Part shown: in pieces, positions 13,769-25,266 of the stretch | How the letters are laid out: each line of letters starts with the position of its first letter | Numbering within the stretch: the stretch's first letter is position 1 | Assembly: GCA_964036155.1 (NCBI GenBank) | Contig: OZ038423.1 | Coordinates: forward strand, 25,745,249-25,809,248 | From: Diploscapter coronatus | Taxonomy: Eukaryota > Nematoda > Chromadorea > Rhabditida > Rhabditidae | Length of the DNA: 64,000 nt | Reading direction: 5' to 3' | Notes under the pieces: model-generated | The model's input: only the letters and a program-made list of their open reading frames with translations | Told to the model about the DNA's origin: nothing | The model's database searches: none | Made by a program: the position numbers and the translations under genes

Positions 13769-16700
13769 ATGGGCAGCGGCTCGGAAGTAGTCGATTTGGA
13801 CAGTCTGCAGCAACTGATCGGCTATCATCGAATTAACATTTTCCTTGGGGCTATTTGTGCTTCGCTATCACTCATCCTAGCATTTTTTCTCCTGACTTCA
13901 CGGCATTTCAGGAAAAATAGTCAGGTATGATATTCTTAGATAGAATTTAACTTATAATATAAAACTTGAAACATATAACATGATAAAATCAGTTAAAAAG
14001 TGTACCTCATGAGCTTCTAACGACATAAATGTCATCAACGTATGACGTATTTATTTTATTGTTGGCTTTAAGAATGCCCAGATATTTTAAATTCCGTTTT
14101 TAGCTGATTATAACCCTGGCCTTCGCCGACCTTCTCAACTGCCTCGGCATCTTTCTAATGGGCATTGATAGGTGAGAGTCCCATTTCACTTGAAACAACG
14201 CAAAGACGACGCACATTTTGTCCGAATTTAATTGGATTCCTGAATTTATGGAATTGGCCGAAAAAATTCATCTGATTGCATAGTTTGCCCGATTTCAGAT
14301 GCAGCTTGTATTCGGAAGTGATCGTGACGGGTGACGTCGACGATGAGACTTCGTGGACCTGCGCCTCACAAATCTGGCTGCTTGTTAGAACTCTCGGTAA
14401 GTTTAATAGTCTAATAGCTAGCCTTCTAAACTGGATTTTGCAAACAAATTTTATTTCCTACTGTAACTTTAATCAATATCTTCCTTCCCATTAAATGAGA
14501 CTTTCACATTTTCGTCCATCCATCTGCTAGACATCGTTGAATTTTACGAGATCACTAAAATGTCTTCAACCCTTCGTGAAATGAGCATTCGATTACGGGA
14601 ACGCACTTTTTGCTCGTCATTCAGAAGTGAATTGTTGCATCATGCAGCCAAATTGGTCTTGGCATGTGTGAGGAAGCAAAAGTGGAAGGGCTTCCATGAA
14701 GAAACTGCTGCCTACGATTTAATTTAATTGCTCATAATTCATGTGAAAGAAATCCAATTAGATATGTAGCTTGAAATGTACGTGTGTTAAGCTGAGCCGG
14801 ATATACATATAAACTGGTGGCTAAAAAATGAGGAAGTAAGGAAATGCATTGTCGAAAGGTGTTTGGGTCCAAAAAGGGAATTTCCCGCTGAAAAACACAG
14901 AACATTGGCCTGAATTATAGATGTGCGCACAACTCAGTTGGAAAGTAGAATTGTGTCTGACAAGGCGAGAGGCGCATTCAAAGATTAATTGACAAAAAAA
15001 TTTGGGATTTCCGGGGAAATGCAAAATTTTGGGCTGTTGATCGATGAAAATTTGATTTTTTATGATTAGCTAAAAACTAGGGGAACGATCGTTGCGCACA
15101 AAATGGATATCTTGCAATTTCTTGGATTTTGCACTACTTTCATAGCCTAATCTTATGGCATTATCTAATCTTTCTACCATTCAACTTGTACTTTTTTAAT
15201 TACCTAAGTGTTGAATATTTGAGACTGGTTAGGTTATAGATTTGTAGAGTTCCGTGGAAAATAGTAGCAGGCTTGTATAAGATAGCGATAGTGACAGGGC
15301 TTAGTCTTGGGAGAGGTAGGGCTAGGCAAAGATAAGGGTAAGGATAAGGCGAATAAGATGTAAATTTATCTCACAAAAATAAATCAGGATCTCATTTAAA
15401 CACTCAAGTCTCACTTATTTCCAAGAAAAAGTATATACTCAGCTATTATGCTGTGCCAACGACATTCACCCAAAATTAGAATATTTTAGGTGATCTCTGG
15501 CCCCCAATGACCCAACTTCTAATGGGTCTAGAACAGCTTCTCTGCGTTCAAACAGGAGTTCGATCTAAGCGAAGGTAAGCCTTCCCTAAAAGGATCAAAG
15601 ATACTCTCGTTTCCCCTTCTCTTTTCTAATTCTAATGTTGTCTTGGCACTATGCGTTACGGGCGATGTGCAGCTCGATTAAAAGGTCTCGTTTGCCGTGC
15701 AACGTGCCGGCCAAATTAAGATTTTCGACCTGTTAATGCGATGTGTGCAAAATGAAAGCTCAACGACTAGAAAGCTGTCAGGAAAAACCGGATCTCAAAA
15801 AACAGCAAAGTTTCGAGAATTAACCCGAACCTTTCAGGTCGCATTGCTTCGTGATAAACTCAGTGTTATTCGTAGTGATTTCTACAACGATTGGATATGC
15901 AATTGCTTTTGAGCGACGATTTGATGGACTTGTCATGTTCTACTGCGGAAGAAAGGCTACGTTTGGAAAGTAAAGGAATTTCTTATGTCTTAATGTTTCA
16001 TTTTCAAACACTTATTTTCGAAGGTTTATAATTATATCAAAAGTTATGGTTTCAAATTTAAATTTTTAAAATTTCAGAGTATTCTCCGGCTTTGTCTATG
16101 CTCACAACGTGATTGGATACGTGAGTGGAGTTGTGTTGAACTCAATCGCCGCCTGGCTGATGATGCGGAAAATGAAGGAAGCCACGAAAAGCCGGCAAAA
16201 TTTGACAATTGAAGGAAGATCGACCGATTTAGAGCCTGATATGGCCAGATCAAGTCTACAAGCGGTCACTAATAAAAGGTAGCATAAATTCAAGCATACT
16301 GAAAAATAATATAATGTTTAAGGAAGCATGTAGCGCTAATGCAACAAATTCGATCCTGTCTGATAGTGTCTTCAATTTCAACATTATTAGTCTCCCTACC
16401 GAATTGCCTTTCGTTATGCAGTCTGTTGATTGTCTCAGTGAAGGACAGTATTTCAAAGCCGGCTGTTTATGGTGTGGCCTTCATTTTCATGCAAAATAAA
16501 ATACTGCTTTTTAGCGACCTGCATAAACTCTGGCATCAATATCTTCGTGTATCTTCTGCAAAATGATCAATTCCGAAGGCACGTGATAAAATTTGTGACG
16601 AGGGAAGAAAAAGAGAAACGCAGTAGTAGCATGGTAATATTATATTTGGGTGCGTAGCGTTATCCAACAAAGATTTTGTTGGATAACGCTACAGTCGAAA

Positions 16701-16953
16701 AACCTTTGTTGGACAACGCTCGCCCTCCTTATATTTTAAAATATTCTAAAATCAGAATACAACCATACAAACGAATTTTCAGGAGGATGACACTGAAAAC
16801 GACACGATTACTCAGGCGAAGTTGTTGAACAAATACAAGGCGATAGATCACCCTTCGGAAAGCCTGTACTTGAATAGGCCGATGATCGAAGTCAGCCACT
16901 ACACCAGCAGCATAATCAAGGAAAATGGGGACACGGCGCTGCTTCAAGCATGA
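13769..16953 (+). CDS. Seven-transmembrane receptor, nematode rhodopsin-like (SRSX/SRX type suspected)
   Basis: Nine exons join in phase, among them 13769-13924, 14104-14171, about 14299-14396 and a last exon from about 16782. TM1 is in exon 1 (FLGAICASLSLILAFFLL) and TM2 in exon 2 (LIITLAFADLLNCLGIFLMG). A cysteine-bearing TM3 region follows (WTCASQIWLLVRTLG, then GLEQLLCVQ in the DRY position). The extracellular loop carries FYCGRKATFG. TM6 lies in the exon near 16322, and TM7 contains INSGINIFVYLLQN, an NPxxY-like site, before a charged 60-residue tail ending at TGA 16951-16953. The intron before TM7 is only 43 nt, and the one after exon 3 is about 1.1 kb. The start follows a good acceptor (ATTCCAG). 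Family placement is tentative; the 7TM call is firm. The ligand is unknown. Confidence 0.75.
16649..16728. repeat. Short hairpin repeat in a receptor intron
   Basis: An almost perfect palindrome (GTAGCGTTATCCAACAAAG, then its complement starting at TTGTTGGATAACGC) is followed by a third partial copy, CTTTGTTGGACAACGCTC. It lies in the last intron of the 7TM receptor gene. It looks like a remnant of a small inverted-repeat element. Confidence 0.7.
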
Positions 16954-17227
16954 TCGTCAATAATTTAATCTATGGCAACTTTCCTTCCAAATGCGGGATA
17001 TATGATACTTTAGAAAAATGTCTCTTCTTTCCGGTAAAATGTTCATGCATTGCTCTGTTTCGGATATGTAAAGTTTACGAGTTCCACTTAATATTGTTGA
17101 TCAATTTATGTAGATGTAAATAAATACAACAATCTAGAGAAAAAAGCACACACGGATTTTTGATGATATCGATAACTTATGGCTGCGTAAGAGTGGGAGA
17201 TGATGTTTGCGGCGATTTTTGATAAAA

Positions 17228-18384
17228 TTAGGCAATGGAAGTGGGGTTTTCCTGAGATCTCGGCACGATTTCCTTCCAAATGAACCAGCAATTCAGCGCG
17301 AAGCACAGCACGCACACCCAATCGGACAGCTTAATTAATTAACTAAAATAGGGTAATTAAATTGCCATTAACGAAACTACTAAACGAGGTCGATAGAAAT
17401 AAAACATGGTCAGGTGAAAATTTTATCAACGGCTAGTTTTGTGTAGAAATTTGTTGATCATTTAATTACCCAATTAAATAATTAACTCATACCACAGAAA
17501 TGGCAAGTTTCCCATTATTGACACTTCTCGAAATATACTTTGCCCCGCCAAGTGTAGCAGATGATTTATTGAATAATTCACCCAGGGTTTCGTCACTAGA
17601 TTCGAAATTTAAGTTAGGCAGTCGATATTTAAAAATCACCTGGTCGCCCTTCCGATGTTATTTGCACCAGCCCACCAGATTGAAGAGCACAAGAAGAAGA
17701 GGACGAAAAGTAGAGCGGTAATTGCGAGATCCTTAATTGGCAAGATTAGGATAATTAGAATAATTCATTAGAGTTAATTACTCCCAACGCAATTCTTTTC
17801 TCGTTCTGGTAGAGTTGCCAAAGGATGACGTAAACGAACATGGCAACGAGAGTATAGATCAGGCCGGTCACGTTGACAAAGTAGAAGAATCCCGCACTGC
17901 CTCCGGAATTGTTCTCACTCGTCCACACATGCGACGATTTGTCGTCGCATTTGAAATCGACGTCGGATAAACTGAAATTTATAAACTATTCAATTTAACT
18001 GTACTAAAGTATCTATGAATTTAAAATGATCTTCACTTAAAACTCTCATAACGCTAGAAATTCAGGTCTTATAAACTCGCAGTTAATTAGAAATATTTAA
18101 TTTTAGCTAAAGTTTTGTATTTAAAACAATAGCAAATATAAAATTTAATTATAAACGAAAAACATTCTTACGAGAAAGTGCTGAATGACTTAGTCGTTGT
18201 AGTGCTATTAGGTGGGCAGGAATAATTCACTTCACCGCCCCAAGAGTTCACAGCAGCAATGGCGATTACGGTAAAAAGCTGAATTTGAAATTTAAAAATA
18301 GCACTTTAAATAATAACTCACAAATTCAATCAGTTTAATGAACCCGATCGGGTATTTAAAGGTCGATAGATTCAGTCCAGCCAT
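17228..18384 (-). CDS. sph-1: Synaptophysin-family MARVEL-domain vesicle protein
   Basis: Synaptophysins are four-TM MARVEL proteins of synaptic and other small vesicles. Exon 1 (18322-18384) encodes MAGLNLSTFKYPIGFIKLIE, matching the family start of a short cytosolic lead and PxGFxK before TM1. Exon 2 (18172-18278) gives TM1 (LFTVIAIAAVNSWGGE) and a luminal glycosylation site. Exon 3 starts at 17971, carries a luminal cysteine and TM2 (FVNVTGLIYTLVAMFVYVIL). The next exon gives TM3 (ALLFVLFFLCSSIWWAGANN, compare the WAKGL region of vertebrate synaptophysin). The last exon gives TM4 (LSDWVCVLCFALNCWFIWKE) and stops at 17228-17230. All joins are in phase. The tail after TM4 is very short and lacks the vertebrate YGQ-rich repeats. 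The gene converges on the 7TM receptor gene. An AATAAA near 17118 on the plus strand serves that neighbour. Confidence 0.85.
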
Positions 18385-20190
18385 GCTATATGAAATTCCA
18401 ATAGTTTTATTCAATAAATGGAAATTTAGATACTCTGAAAGTTTGCATTTTTTTTTATAAAACCAAACAAAGACTAAATGTTCTGAGGTTGCATATGAAT
18501 TGGAATTTTATGATAATTTAGAAGGAGAAAACTGAAAATCAAATAAATGGATCAAAATATGATGTAGCTAATCTGTTTATCCCACATATATCCCTCTATC
18601 ATAAAGGATGAATGCAAATGGTGGTGAAAAACATCGCCCTTGGGCATAATACACTTATGTCTGTGTGTGTGACTCTCTAAAGCGATTGAGAAATAAGTAA
18701 TCAATATTTTGGGTGTTGGAACGAAAAACCGAGTGAGTGCGGTGAAAAGAGACATACACAGAGCTGTGTACTTAGGAAAAAGAAAGTATATGTGAAGAGA
18801 AAAAAGACGATAGAGATATATGGAAACGCACACAATGTATGGGGTGAATCTGCAAAAGTCAAGCGTCTGTCATATTTTGCTTCAAAGCTCTAGGAAAATA
18901 TCGAATTTTTGAACATTCTTATCAAATTCTACATGAGATTCCTGCGATTTTGCAATGCAATGCACTATCTAAATCATTACAAAAATATAATTCATGCATG
19001 AATATTTTCAATCGATAAAACACTAGTAATGAAGGCTAACGAAAACAGACGAAAACTGAAATACTCATATTACGAATAGTGAAAATAGTAAGCGTTGTGA
19101 GGGAAAGTGTCTGAATGCGGGCCTTCTGTTCTGCAATCGATATCAATGACAAATGCGAATAATGTATCGGAGAAGGAATGACAGAAAAGGTAGCGACGGG
19201 TAGCAGGGGGAAACTGAAGGAAAAAACAGTAGCAGACCGATCAAAATAGGAAACGCATGAATAGGAGAATTCTTTCGATCAATGGGGTGTTGAAAGAATG
19301 AAAAATTCCGAATGTAAATTGAAGCTTCACATAATCTTTTAGATTTACTGTAGAATACTCCAAGACATAATGCTTCATCTGAAATTCATTTTTTAAATTG
19401 GATATACCGTGAAACCTCTAATATAAGCCCTTGGGCGTCTATTTTCAACACCTCCTTGGAGGGGGCTTCAAATGGAGAGAGGACTACTCTTTCCCAACCC
19501 AAAATTTCAGGAAATTTTTCGAAAAATTGTTCACTTTTCATTATTTTGTTTCTAAAATTGACTCATTTTGCTATTTCGTGGGAATTTTCAGTCCAGTTTT
19601 GAGTTCATTCAATTGTTGATAAACATGCTATTCGTGCGCATTTTAGATTAATTGTGACATTGTTAAGCGATCTTTAACCCATATTTCAAAAATCGATCAT
19701 TTTGGAGGGGAGCTCATATTGAGAGAGGGCTTTAATTGAGGGAGGTTCTATTTTCGATAGACTCAAAAGGGGTCTCAACTAGAGGCTTTACGGTATTTGC
19801 ATTTATTTATACTATTCAAATTTTACTATGACTCAGGTATATTTTCTGATTGGAAGTTCTCTGAATGTTTCCTAAAATGTTAATGGCGGAAAAACGAACA
19901 AAGGAATTTCTGATGATGTTGCTCTTGAATCCCGTGACAATTCCACATAGCAACCGAAAATCTTTCAGTATATTAGATAGGCAAAATATGCATATTCATA
20001 TGTTCAAGCATAGACAGACAAAGTTGTTCGGCATATCTCTAAAAATTATCCGGAATATTCACGAATTTACAATTGGCTTTAGCAACACAGTTTCAGAATC
20101 TTCTCAGACTTCCCGTTTTGCAGCTAGTTTTTGAATTTTAGCAATAATTGTCAATTTTCCAGGCTACTGTAATTAGTTTGGGATTCGAAA
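18385..20190. other. Intergenic region with one inverted-repeat element
   Basis: 1.8 kb between the divergent synaptophysin-like and four-TM genes, so it should hold promoters of both. The only structure I recognise is the inverted-repeat element at 19405-19795. Short frames near 18552-18833 and 19865-20134 have no family motif. Confidence 0.5.
19405..19795. mobile_element. Non-autonomous inverted-repeat element with TACCGT ends
   Basis: The left end reads TACCGTGAAACCTCTAATAT, and the right end read in reverse complement is TACCGTAAAGCCTCTAGTTG. Inner segments are also related: GGAGGGGGCTTCAAATGGAG on the left against a reverse-complement stretch near 19700-19745. There is no coding capacity. 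Similar ends with runs of CCTCTAATTGAA are common in nematode dispersed repeats (from memory of C. elegans repeats, not verified here). Confidence 0.7.
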
Positions 20191-21185
20191 ATGACTGATC
20201 GAGTTTGTGGCTGTAATGTCGTCACCGCAGCGGGTGTTGTTACGAGTTTGCAGGTGACGAAATATCTTAATTACCGTAATCCTAGAATATGCTAATTTCA
20301 GCTGATATTGTTGGTTTTGACGTTAGCTTCTACTGGACTAGTACTCGATCGGTACAGGCTTTGGGAGACTTACGAAGCGAGGGGCCCTATCAATGAAACT
20401 CAGGCGGCCGCTGCTGTAGCTGCAGTACGAAAACTCTAGATTTACAAAAATTAGCATAAATTCAAATTTAAGGGAAAACCGCTGAAAGTAACTGCGACAA
20501 TTTGGTCTCGAGGGTTCGTCGAATTGGGCATGGCCTGGTACGTGGGATTCGGCTCGTTTTGGCTCTTCTCGATACTAATCTTGGCCCTGTCATTCAAATA
20601 CTACCGACCTGTGTTCGTAGTGCCGAATTTCACAGCTCTGGTTATTGGATGCTTCATGACGTTATTCGCGTTTGGTGAGAATGAATATAAGTGATTCGGG
20701 AATCTGGGAAAACTAATCATACTTACATCATAGCATCGTTACATATGAAATAGCGTAGGTTTGGATAAGGTAAATAATTCTTTTCCCGTACTATTCCATA
20801 TGTGATGATGCAACTATGGCATCGACTTTTCTAGGTTGCCAAATGTTTTCTAATTTTAACTATATTTGAGTATCCCTCTGAGTAATTCCTAAATGAATAT
20901 CTAATTTCAGGGGTACTATTGTGGAGAATACTGGACGAATCGAAGGACTATCAGACGAATGATTACGAAGAAGCGGTTATTTGTTACATCATGGGATTGT
21001 TGTTATTCGCATTTCTATGCTGCATTTTCTTCATCATATTCATCGCCAAATACCACGGATTTTTGAGGCAGCGGTATGGACACCAGGTTCCGAAGGTAAA
21101 AAACTTCACAACTTCATTTTTCATGTTTGTAATTTAGTTCGTTCAATCACGAGCGAGAACGGGATATCACGATGAAGCATATTAA
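20191..21185 (+). CDS. Four-transmembrane protein, family not recognised
   Basis: Five exons join in phase: 20191-20253, 20302-20424, 20473-20674, 20911-21095 and 21138-21185, about 206 residues. A short cytosolic start (MTDRVCGCN) leads into a first hydrophobic segment that continues through LILLVLTLASTGLVLD. TM2 is near WYVGFGSFWLFSILILALSF, TM3 near FTALVIGCFMTLFAFGVLLW, and TM4 near YIMGLLLFAFLCCIFFIIFI, with a basic C-tail ending GYHDEAY. The layout resembles MARVEL or claudin-like tetraspan proteins, but I see no diagnostic W-GLW-C-C motif and do not name a family. The intron 20675-20910 contains a small imperfect inverted repeat (around ATATGAAATAG and CTATTCCATATG). Confidence 0.7.
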
Positions 21186-22068
21186 AATCATGACCCTTCT
21201 GCAAAGTAACCTGTTGTTTGTGAAGATCATCTATTTCTGATTCGATTCTTCTTTGCTTAATAAAGATGTTTGATTTCCTGAAGATAAGCAATAAAAAGAC
21301 GAATTTTTGTGGTCAGTACGGCTGCTCCGAGTCATCTAAAATGCGACAGAATCACATTAGTAACCTTCAAACCCCACCGAAATCAAATCTTAAAAACCAT
21401 TTGCGGTCTCTACGTATAAGGTTAAAATTTGTTGAAATCTACTTTATCCAATTCATAAAGTGATTCTCTGCAATTTAATTAATTTATTTATTTAGTTCGT
21501 TCATATGCTTAAATTTTAAAAATATAATCCCAACTTCCGGCGCATTTTTGGGTCATACTGATAAGGCTGTTAAATGCTTCCTATTTTTAAGCGATTCGAT
21601 AAAGATATTATTTTCTGAGTGGGTGGAGTTTTAATTTAACGGACATTATCATTTAAGATATGGAAGACAAATTATTTACACTTATTTGATAAGATAAGTT
21701 CAAAATAAACTGGCCCTATTTAATTGCTAAATTTCATTCAAAACCATTTTCACTGATCAAAATGATGCTCTTATTTGTTAGCGATTAGATTTTTATTGTT
21801 AATCGCATCAGAGTCATTTATCTTTGTTTGATGATGCAACACGTGTCTGCTTCTTTCTTTCCTACTCTTTTCTATTTTCTGCTTCTCTGCCCTCCCCATC
21901 TCTATCATTGTTTCTTCGACTCTCTCGACTCACAGCTCCTTTTATCGATTGTCTCACGTTGCAAAACCCCACATTTTCATCCCAAATATGGGCTCATTTC
22001 GTCAAATTTTTCTCATCGTAAAATCTTTGAAAATTCACAAATAACCTTTTTTGCTCAGGAATTTCAAT
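21186..22068. other. Intergenic region, no gene recognised
   Basis: AT-rich spacer. A pyrimidine-rich stretch (about 21840-21950) precedes the next gene. A TTGCTCAG acceptor-like site at about 22051-22058, ten bases before the next ATG, is a likely trans-splice site. Confidence 0.5.
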
Positions 22069-22887
22069 ATGAGGATCACTAATGTTCAAATCTTCCTATC
22101 GATGGTAACTTTGCCTATGATTGTATCAGCGATCACATGTTATGATGGTAAGTTTATAACAATTTCCAAAATATTAGGTAAGTTGATATAATAAGAAGGG
22201 GAAATGTTGTTTTCAAAGAAAAATTCAATGAACAACTTGCTTGAGGCCGTACTTTTGGCGTCATGCTTTTTCGATTTATCGCCGCTGATTTGATTGATTT
22301 GACGTGATTTGTGCTGCAGGTTCGAAAGCGCCCATAAAAGGCAACACGACGACCAACTTCATTCGGATGGAGTGCGACGAGGGAATGCAGTACTGCTTCG
22401 AGTCCTACAATGCTAATTTCTCGATTGTCACTGCTAGCTGTCAGAATCTGAATACAGAGTCGAAAATGTTGGACGTTTGTAAGGTTAGTATTGCTAGCAA
22501 GATCAGGATATTTTATTGGATGAGGTCTTTCATGCTTACTAATAAATATTTCCCACGACATTTAAATTTAAAATTTAGATGCCAGGTATGTGCGACACTA
22601 GAGATACCCTCGACATAACGATATGCTGCTGCAATACAGGTAACTTTAGAGTCCAAATGTTCCATCTTGAAGAAATATGCCAAAATGAAGTGAAAGTTTT
22701 TCATCCTACCCCATTTTTTCTAAACCATCTATTCGAATCTACCTTAAACACGTAACACGTTTTTAATCTATCTTAAAATTCAGATCTCTGCAATCTACAA
22801 TCATTCCTAGTCCCTACTGGGCCTACTAAACTTCGAACCCGAGACAGGTTAGGAGCCTCAAAGCTTAGGAAGATTAGCAATTTCTAA
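22069..22887 (+). CDS. Secreted ET-module / Ly6-like cysteine-rich protein
   Basis: Four exons: 22069-22147, 22320-22483, 22579-22639 and one ending at TAA 22885-22887, all in phase. A signal peptide (MRITNVQIFLSMVTLPMIVS) ends just before ITCYDG. The cysteine spacing follows the nematode ET module: an early CYDG, then YCFE, later cysteines, ICCCN and a final DLCN. The module is a three-finger-like secreted domain known mainly from nematodes. The tail after DLCN is short, basic and not hydrophobic, so a GPI anchor is unlikely. It is the first of two neighbouring ET-module genes on the same strand (next at 24715), probably a diverged duplication. No function is known to me. Confidence 0.75.
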
Positions 22888-24714
22888 ATCTTAACGAATT
22901 TTATTTTTAGGAACTAATTCAATATCGTGACATGTTAATATTTGTGCATATGGATTCTAACTTATTAACGAGTGGTACGAAAATTACGGTATTAGAAATT
23001 CTCAATGCTTTTATTGAAGCTGAGCGATAGAACTAGTCATTCAATCTTTTATTATTTAATACTGAAAATGCTTTCATTTGTGCAAAATAACTTACAATGT
23101 CTGTAATTTCAGACGATTTATATGTAAATGCGGGTTCTATTGTCTCATGATAAAACTTGACGTATTATTTTAAAATGCCGCCTATTTTCTATGAAATTTC
23201 GAACTAAGAAAAAACATAGAAAATCGGATGTTGATTTTGAGGAATTTTATCGTAGTCTTGGTATTTTCGCATTGTGAAACAGGTTCTGAAATGGAACAAT
23301 AAAGACGATGTCCAAATTTCTCTCGACCGGGGAATTACTGTGTGATCAAATTAGTGAATGAACGGTCAAACATACGGTCAAGTTTGCGAATTTCTTAGTG
23401 AGCGTACAGCAAGTCTAAAGAATAGACAATTTTACAAGGCTTTTAAGTTTAAAATCGAGTGGATCACATTTTTGCACAAGTATAAAGTATGAAAATGACG
23501 AAATTGAACGTTTATTAATGCTGAAAATTGCATCCCGACTCGATAATCACACCAACAGATCTCAGAATGCACACTCAAGCAAAAAACTTAACGAAACACT
23601 TATTGTTTAGATTTCTAACAGTCTAATCTAGAAACGCAATGTTTTTTTTTCAAACTAAATTTAACAATTGATATTTTGATGATTCATTGTCTGAACAAAC
23701 CTATTCCTCAATAAACTCATTTACAATGTCTTTGTTAAAGAAATTTGACTATAGCAGAATCGTTATCATAAAATCTCTAAATGGAGCGAAATTCTAATGC
23801 AATCCAGAAAATCAAAGGCGAAAAAGTCAGTTTCGAGATTTTAGCGAGACTAATTACGCAATTGAACTTTGCTTATCACATATCGTCAAACTATTATAAA
23901 TCACAAAAATCGTATGAAAATGAAAAATCACAATATTTCCTCTAGGTTTCCAATGCTACAGTGTTTCACCTAACGCAGTATTTCGTAACTCTTTGTCATC
24001 GCCATCTAAAAATAACCGATCAATTGAAGATCAACTGGAAGAATCGAAAGATGAACGGAAGAAACTAGATTGTTCCGGAAGTGAGGGCGTGTCTTTTGGC
24101 TAGTTCGCTCTAGCATGTAGTCCCCTACATTCTGCCCAAACAACTGTTTATGAATCAAATGACCAGTGTTTGATTCTTCTCTGATCAATACACTTTCCAT
24201 CGAACTATCATCATAAGGAACATGTGTGTTGATAATATCTCACTGCTTTCCATCGATATGTCTTAACATTGGAAGGCAGATGTTTGTGTTTGTCAGTTTT
24301 CTACAGTATTTGATCGGTCACTGATATTTTACCCTATCATTTCCTCTTCTCCTCGCTCTCTCGATATCGTCATTACTTGACCGCATCTCTCGTCGATCAC
24401 AGCCATTTTCGGGTAAGGCAAGCGGCGCTCGGAGAATGGTCGTAAAATTGTCTTACAAAGCCCTATTTCGGAGACGCAATTACGCGTCAACAAAGCGCGT
24501 GGGCGTTTTACAAATGATATAAAAGGGTAGGGCAGAGGGAGTGGAGACAACAGCAATCCACTGCTAACTCGACTTACTCCAAGAGTCTTCTACTCTACTT
24601 TTACCTAAGCTCCAAAGGACTCTCTACCGGCCTCTCGGTCCAGTTTTGCAGAAGAAAGAGACCGAATTTATCTCTTCTGCCCACTTTTTCTACCTAGTGT
24701 TTCATATTCTAAAC
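22888..24714. other. Intergenic region containing the next gene's promoter
   Basis: 1.8 kb of AT-rich spacer. I see no coding exon. The right end holds a TATA box and a pyrimidine-rich leader for the gene at 24715. A frame on the minus strand near 24006-24200 has no supporting context. Confidence 0.5.
24518..24525 (+). promoter_or_regulatory. TATA box of the 24715 gene
   Basis: TATAAAAG, with GC-richer flanks, lies about 190 bp upstream of the ATG at 24715. The intervening leader is pyrimidine-rich and free of long reading frames. A TATA box suggests strong or tissue-restricted expression, as is common for secreted products; that last point is inference. Confidence 0.6.
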
Positions 24715-25266
24715 ATGCAACAATCAGTGTGCTATTTCCTCGTCGTCGTTCTGGTTTCTCTGACCGCCTCCACAAATGCGATCCGGTGTTTCGAAGGTAA
24801 CTATTGAAATCTTAACGACTTTAATAATTGCTGATTTTTAGGAAGATCGGATTTGGAAACCTCTCCGAATTTCTTCGCGTCTGACTGTGGAGCTGGCGCT
24901 CAGTACTGCTTCTATTCTCTGGACAGAGCCATGAACACTCAGGCAGTGTGCCATTCAAGCACGACTCCAGCTGAGTTTCTTCAAGTTTGTCAGGTAAAAA
25001 TTGAGATTAATAAATTTAGACCATTTTTTATTGAATAATTGAAAGTAGAATTTTAAATAGTTGAATTTCAGAGCCGAACAGGCTGCATGATGTCGCCTCA
25101 GGGAGTCGTCGTGTGCTGCTGCTCCGGTGACTACTGCAATTTCCACGCCCAAAGAGCTCCCGTGTTCCGACGACCAAGCAGAGTCCAGATGAAACAGGCC
25201 TATTACGATGGGAAGTTCAACCCCAACGGATACAACGCTTATTACAATAACTATTACCGGTATTAA
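24715..25266 (+). CDS. Secreted ET-module / Ly6-like protein with Tyr/Asn-rich tail
   Basis: Three exons: 24715-24796, 24842-24993 and 25072-25266, all in phase, about 142 residues. A signal peptide (MQQSVCYFLVVVLVSLTAST) is followed by IRCFEG. The ET-module cysteines follow: CGAGAQYCFYS, a mid cysteine, VCQ, GCM, VVCCCSGDYCN. After the module comes a basic linker and a tail rich in Tyr, Asn and Gly (YNAYYNNYYRY at the end). No hydrophobic GPI signal is present, so it should be fully secreted, perhaps cuticular or glandular. It differs from the neighbour at 22069 in this tail. Has its own TATA box. Confidence 0.85.
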
